Shown: positions 7,045 to 9,844 of the stretch, piece by piece
Layout: each line of letters opens with the position of its first letter
How positions within the stretch are numbered: the stretch's first letter is position 1
DNA from: an uncultured Alphaproteobacteria bacterium
GTDB lineage: Bacteria > Pseudomonadota > Alphaproteobacteria > Rhizobiales > Beijerinckiaceae
Length of the DNA: 9,844 nt
NCBI GenBank assembly: GCA_937903315.1
Contig: CALCZO010000209.1
Location: 1 to 9,844, forward strand
Direction of reading: 5' to 3'
Position numbers and translations under genes: made by a program
Notes under the pieces: model-generated
The model's database searches: none
What the model saw: the letters and a program-made list of their open reading frames with translations, nothing else
Told to the model about the DNA's origin: nothing

Positions 7045-7175
7045 TGGCAGGGCGGGGCAATCGCCGGCCTTGCCCGATTTCTGCCGTTCGCGAGTCTCCT
7101 GCCGAGCGTCGTTGAGGATCTGAGTCAAGTCGCTGAGACGCCGATTCAACCGGCCGCGCGCTGCGATTCAAGGCG

Positions 7176-8135
7176 TTAGCCGCGCTCCCTGATCTTTCTG
7201 GAGAGGATCTGGAGGTGGAGATTCATCACGCTCGACGCCGCGATCGCGGTCATGTCCGCATGATCGTAGGGTGGCGAGACCTCGACGACATCCATGCCCT
7301 TCCAGTCGATCTGGCGCAGCGCCCAGAGCACGCGCAGCAGCGTGACACTGGCCAGCCCGCCGGCAACCGGTGTGTCTGTGCCGGGCGCAAACGCCGGATC
7401 GAGACAATCGATGTCGACGGTGAGATAGGCCGGGCCAGCGCCGACCCGGTTGCGCACGCGCTCGACAAGCCCCGCCATGCCGATCGCCGCAGCCTCGAAC
7501 CCATCGACCACCGCGATGCCGAAATCGCGCGGGGCCACTGTGCGGATGCCGATCTGGATCGACCGGTCGACATCGATCAGTCCCTCGCGGACCGCTTCGG
7601 TGACAAAGGTGCCGTGGCTGATCGCGCCGGGACCGTCATCCCATGTATCCTGATGGGCGTCGAACTGGACCAATGCCAGCGGACCGTGCCGCGCGGCATG
7701 GGCGCGCAGCAGCGGCAGTGTGATGTAGTGATCGCCGCCCATGGTCATCAGATGCGCGCCACCGGCCAGGATCGCCGAGGCTTCACGGACGATTGCGCCG
7801 GGAACAAGGGACTGGTCACCGCGCGGGAGGGCGCAATCGCCATAATCGATCACCGCCAGCCGTTCGAACGGGTCCTCTCCCGAGGGAAACTGCGGATCGC
7901 CGTCGAAAATGGCCGACGCGCGCCGGATCGCCTGCGGTCCGAACCGGGCGCCCGGCCGGTTGGACACCGCCGTATCGAACGGCACGCCCCAGACGACGAC
8001 ATCGGCCTCCGCCGTCGCCTTGGAATAGCGCCGCCGCATGAACGACAGCGCGCCGGAGTAGGTCGGCTCCTCCGCGCCGCCCAGAAGCCCGCCGGCAAAC
8101 GCATTGTCGACCGGCGCCGGTCCCGTTTTGGTCAT
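7176..8135 (-). CDS. speB: Agmatinase-like ureohydrolase (arginase family)
   Basis: A 319-residue ureohydrolase with a binuclear manganese site; the closest functional label is agmatinase (agmatine to putrescine plus urea). All six expected metal ligands are visible: H136 in GGDHYITLP, D159, H161 and D163 in DAHQDTWDD, and D241 and D243 in DIDCLDPAFAPG. Also present are the early glycine/arginine stretch NRPGARFGPQAIR (59-71), SHGTFVTEAVREGLID (173-188) and EVSPPYDHADMTAIAAS (285-301), all typical of SpeB-type rather than classical arginase proteins. Related enzymes act on guanidinobutyrate or guanidinopropionate, and sequence reading cannot separate these. GGGAG six bases before the ATG is the ribosome binding site. 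The neighbour argC makes arginine while this enzyme handles a breakdown product of it; a divergent CitE-like gene starts 119 bases away. Confidence 0.92.
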   Translation of the reverse strand: MTKTGPAPVDNAFAGGLLGGAEEPTYSGALSFMRRRYSKATAEADVVVWGVPFDTAVSNRPGARFGPQAIRRASAIFDGDPQFPSGEDPFERLAVIDYGDCALPRGDQSLVPGAIVREASAILAGGAHLMTMGGDHYITLPLLRAHAARHGPLALVQFDAHQDTWDDGPGAISHGTFVTEAVREGLIDVDRSIQIGIRTVAPRDFGIAVVDGFEAAAIGMAGLVERVRNRVGAGPAYLTVDIDCLDPAFAPGTDTPVAGGLASVTLLRVLWALRQIDWKGMDVVEVSPPYDHADMTAIAASSVMNLHLQILSRKIRERG

Positions 8136-8254
8136 CGCCCTCTCCCGCCCCTCACTGTCATCGGGAAGGCTAGTCGATCGCCGTCACAGCAGCAAACCTT
8201 GTCAATGCCGGTGGTTGCGCTACCCATTGTGACATTGCCGCCCGAGGTGCCCCG
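8136..8254. promoter_or_regulatory. Divergent promoter region between speB and the CitE-like gene
   Basis: The 119 bases between the two start codons must carry both promoters. Toward speB the minus strand has a perfect TTGACA (8200-8205), but at 17 bases' spacing the -10 position reads GGCGAT, a poor match. Overlapping it toward the CitE-like gene is TTGTCA (8199-8204), again with no good -10. Ribosome binding sites are clear on both sides: GGGAG before speB and GAGG (8244-8247) seven bases before the plus-strand ATG. The overlap of the two -35-like elements would make the promoters compete, if both are real. Confidence 0.35.
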
Positions 8255-9142
8255 ATGTCCCGTCTCCGTCCCCCTGCCCTCCGGCGCTCGTGGCTGTTTC
8301 TTGCCGGCGCGGACCGCGAGGCGCTGCACGCCGCACCGCATTGCGGCGCGGATGTGCTGATCCAGGAACTGGAGGATTTCACGCCGCCCGCGCGCCGGCC
8401 ACAGGCCCGTGCCATCGCGCCTTCGATCATGGCCGGCTGGCGCGATGCCGCCCGGATGACCGCCGTGCGGATCAACCCGCTCGACAGCGGCGGTCTCGAC
8501 GATCTGGCCGCCGTGATGCCGGGTGAACCGGACATCGTGATGATGGCGATGGTTCGCTCGGCCGATCAGGTCCGCGCGCTCGATCTGGCGGTGAGCGCCT
8601 GGGAAAGCCGGCTCGGCATTCCGCATGGCCGGACGGAACTTGTGCCCAACATCGAGACTGCGGCCGGTGTCGTCGCCCTTGGCGCCATCGCCCCCGTCAG
8701 CCCGCGCATCACGGCGGCGCTGGTTGCGGCGGAGGATATGGCGCATGATCTCGGCGCTGAACGGACGCCCGATTGCCGCGAACTGGCGTATGTCCGCCAG
8801 CGCTTTCTGGTCGAATGCGTCGCGGCGGGGATTGTGGCGATCGACTGCCCCTACACATTCCGTGACCTTGCCGCCGCAGAACGGGACATGCGCTGGGCGC
8901 GCGCCCTCGGCTACAGCGCCAAGAGCATCGCCAATATCGATCAGGTCGCCCTCGTCAACAACCTGCTCACCCCTTCGGAGGAGGAGCAGGCCCGCGCCGC
9001 GGCTGTTACCGCAGCATTCGAGGCCGCACGCGAGCGTGGCGAGGACCGCGCCTTCGTCGATGGCCTGATGGTCGAGGTGCCGACCTACCGTGCGGCCCGC
9101 CGCCTGCTCGACCGGGCCGAGGCGCTGGCGGCCCATATCTGA
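8255..9142 (+). CDS. Divergent CitE-like (HpcH/HpaI aldolase/citrate lyase family) protein
   Basis: A 295-residue TIM-barrel protein of the CitE/malyl-CoA lyase superfamily, enzymes that make or break C-C bonds of (often CoA-linked) hydroxyacids with Mg. Fold signatures in order are RRSWLFLAGADREAL (10-24), the acidic LEDFTPPARR (39-48), AVRINP (70-75) with R72, PNIETAAGVV (131-140) with E134, AAEDMAHDLGAERTPD (158-173) with E160/D161, and SIANIDQVALVNNLLTPSEEE (224-244). E134 with D161 gives the expected metal site. Two usual motifs are altered. The Pro-Lys that normally ends the third strand (…VLPKV…) reads MMAMV at 96-100, and the usual Gly-Lys…Ile-His-Pro near the end reads SAKSIANID, without the His-Pro. 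Substrate use may therefore differ, or the function may not be lyase activity. The ribosome binding site is GAGG. It is divergent from speB and convergent with rpsI. Substrate unknown. Confidence 0.88.
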   Translation: MSRLRPPALRRSWLFLAGADREALHAAPHCGADVLIQELEDFTPPARRPQARAIAPSIMAGWRDAARMTAVRINPLDSGGLDDLAAVMPGEPDIVMMAMVRSADQVRALDLAVSAWESRLGIPHGRTELVPNIETAAGVVALGAIAPVSPRITAALVAAEDMAHDLGAERTPDCRELAYVRQRFLVECVAAGIVAIDCPYTFRDLAAAERDMRWARALGYSAKSIANIDQVALVNNLLTPSEEEQARAAAVTAAFEAARERGEDRAFVDGLMVEVPTYRAARRLLDRAEALAAHI

Positions 9143-9154
9143 ACGCCAGACAGC

Positions 9155-9181
9155 AAAAAGGCCCGGATCGCTCCGGGCCTT
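9155..9181 (-). terminator. Intrinsic terminator of rpsI, shared with the convergent CitE-like gene
   Basis: AAGGCCCGGA (9158-9167) and TCCGGGCCTT (9172-9181) form a perfect ten-base stem with a four-base loop. Read on the minus strand, the stem runs into an unbroken run of five Ts (9155-9159), making this a strong terminator 26 bases past the rpsI stop. On the plus strand the tail is TTCTGCTCGTT, less U-rich, so it probably also stops the CitE-like transcript, less efficiently. Confidence 0.93.
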
Positions 9182-9207
9182 CTGCTCGTTGAAACAGGTC
9201 GGAACGC

Positions 9208-9684
9208 TTAGCGCTTCGAGAACTGGAAAGAACGACGGGCCTTCTTGTGGCCGTACTTCTTGCGCTCGACCACGCGGCTGTCGCGGGTCAGGAAGCCAGC
9301 CTTCTTGAGCGGACCACGCAGTTCCGGCTCATAGTAGGTCAGTGCCTTCGACACGCCATGGCGCACCGCACCGGCCTGACCGGACAGACCGCCGCCGTCG
9401 ACATTGACGACCACATCGTACTGGCCGACGCGGTTGGCGACACCGAAGGGCTGCTGCAGGATCATGCGCAGCACAGGGCGGGCGAAATAGACCTCGACAT
9501 CGCGGCCGTTGATCGTGACCTTGCCCGAACCGGGCTTGATCCAGACGCGGGCGACCGCATCCTTGCGCTTGCCGGTCGCATAGGCGCGACCGAGCTTGTC
9601 GATCTTCTGGACGTGAACGGGAGCTTCCGGCGCGGCCGGAGCGGCGCTGCCCGCAAGATCAGCGAGAGACTGGAGCGTAGCCAT
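9208..9684 (-). CDS. rpsI: 30S ribosomal protein S9
   Basis: S9 is a small-subunit protein whose basic C-terminal tail reaches the P-site tRNA. The core begins near residue 33 with GRAYATGKRKDAVARVWIKP. It continues through DGGGLSGQAGAVRHGVSKAL (96-115) and ends LTRDSRVVERKKYGHKKARR…FSKR, with the universally conserved Lys-Arg terminus intact (R158). At 158 residues it is longer than the roughly 130-residue E. coli protein because of an Ala/Pro-rich N-terminal extension of about 30 residues, common in alphaproteobacteria. It starts two bases after the rplM stop, so it is translationally coupled to rplM. The nearest Shine-Dalgarno match (GAGG) is within the rplM end, about 11 bases upstream. 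A strong terminator follows. Confidence 0.98.
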   Translation of the reverse strand: MATLQSLADLAGSAAPAAPEAPVHVQKIDKLGRAYATGKRKDAVARVWIKPGSGKVTINGRDVEVYFARPVLRMILQQPFGVANRVGQYDVVVNVDGGGLSGQAGAVRHGVSKALTYYEPELRGPLKKAGFLTRDSRVVERKKYGHKKARRSFQFSKR

Positions 9685-9686
9685 GA

Positions 9687-9844
9687 TCAGCCGTGCCTCG
9701 AATTCTTGGAGTTGAGCGAAGCGACGTCGAGCGCCACCGGCTGCTGGGCGTCATGCGGATGCTTGTCGCCCTTATAGACACGCAGGTTCGACAGCTGCTG
9801 GCGGGCCAGCGGGCCACGCGGCAGCATGCGCTCGACCGCCTTCT
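9687..9844 (-). CDS. rplM: 50S ribosomal protein L13, C-terminal part (runs off the right edge)
   Basis: The last 51 residues of L13 are readable up to the window edge. They include AVERMLPRGPLARQQLSNLR, the conserved VYKGDKHPHDAQQP, and a short tail ending NSRHG with a TGA at 9687-9689. This is the standard L13 C-terminus. rplM-rpsI is a near-universal bacterial operon, and the two-base gap to rpsI is as expected. Start, promoter and any leader regulation lie outside the window. Confidence 0.96.
   Translation of the reverse strand, partial: KAVERMLPRGPLARQQLSNLRVYKGDKHPHDAQQPVALDVASLNSKNSRHG

Noticed and set aside
7055..7075. GGGCAA/TTGCCC dyad upstream of argC as a terminator of speB.
   Set aside because: Six-base stem, nine-base loop and no T-tract on the minus strand.
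6967..7149. A 60-codon minus-strand open frame between speB and argC, overlapping the argC start.
   Set aside because: No convincing ribosome binding site or recognisable motif, and it overlaps the argC ribosome binding site and start; more likely the argC leader.
7142..7171. Direct repeat CGATTCAA twice, 22 bases apart, just downstream of the speB stop.
   Set aside because: Eight bases is short, there is no third copy nearby, and I know of no regulator with this site; chance is adequate.
8132..9136. A 334-codon minus-strand open frame covering the whole CitE-like gene and ending in an ATGA overlap with the speB start.
   Set aside because: Its product is Arg/His/Gly-rich without recognisable motifs and is the antisense of a clearly recognisable CitE-like protein with a good ribosome binding site. 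The ATGA overlap is likely coincidence.

Overview
The window reads as a stretch of ordinary high-GC proteobacterial chromosome, most likely from an alphaproteobacterium and plausibly from the rhizobial order (Hyphomicrobiales). Three things suggest this: the 158-residue S9 with an N-terminal extension ahead of the ribosomal core; the short type 2 ArgC; and the order rplM-rpsI-speB-argC on one strand. From memory this order resembles that of Sinorhizobium and relatives, but I could not check it. I see no transposase, integrase, tRNA, rRNA, CRISPR array, phage gene or clear sign of recent transfer.

Left part (1-3433, minus strand): an envelope-polysaccharide module. A large YfhO-like multi-spanning membrane protein (877-3252) is followed 56 bases later by a Wzm/RfbA-type ABC-2 exporter permease (5-820, probable GTG start). 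The partner ATPase is expected just beyond the left edge. Together they suggest building or decorating a lipid-linked glycan and exporting it. A strong intrinsic terminator at 3390-3411 separates this module from the gene to its right.

Middle part (3434-6050): a FadL/OmpP1-family outer-membrane beta-barrel (minus strand, 3434-4753) is divergent from a fumarylacetoacetate-hydrolase-family enzyme (plus strand, 5199-6050). A 445-base non-coding region lies between them and contains two perfect inverted repeats whose centres are 42 bases apart. A shared job for the two genes, such as uptake and breakdown of a hydrophobic substrate, is possible but not shown.

Right part (6063-9844): argC (arginine biosynthesis) and a SpeB-type ureohydrolase (arginine/agmatine catabolism) lie on the minus strand. 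A divergent CitE-like protein (8255-9142) lies on the plus strand, between speB and rpsI. Next come a convergent intrinsic terminator, rpsI, and the C-terminal third of rplM, which runs off the right edge. The CitE-like protein keeps the family fold signatures but lacks two motifs usual in the family, and is the most distinctive gene here.

I found no convincing new biological system. The items worth a second look are the unusual CitE-like protein and its position, the paired dyads upstream of the FAH-family gene, and the YfhO-exporter pairing.
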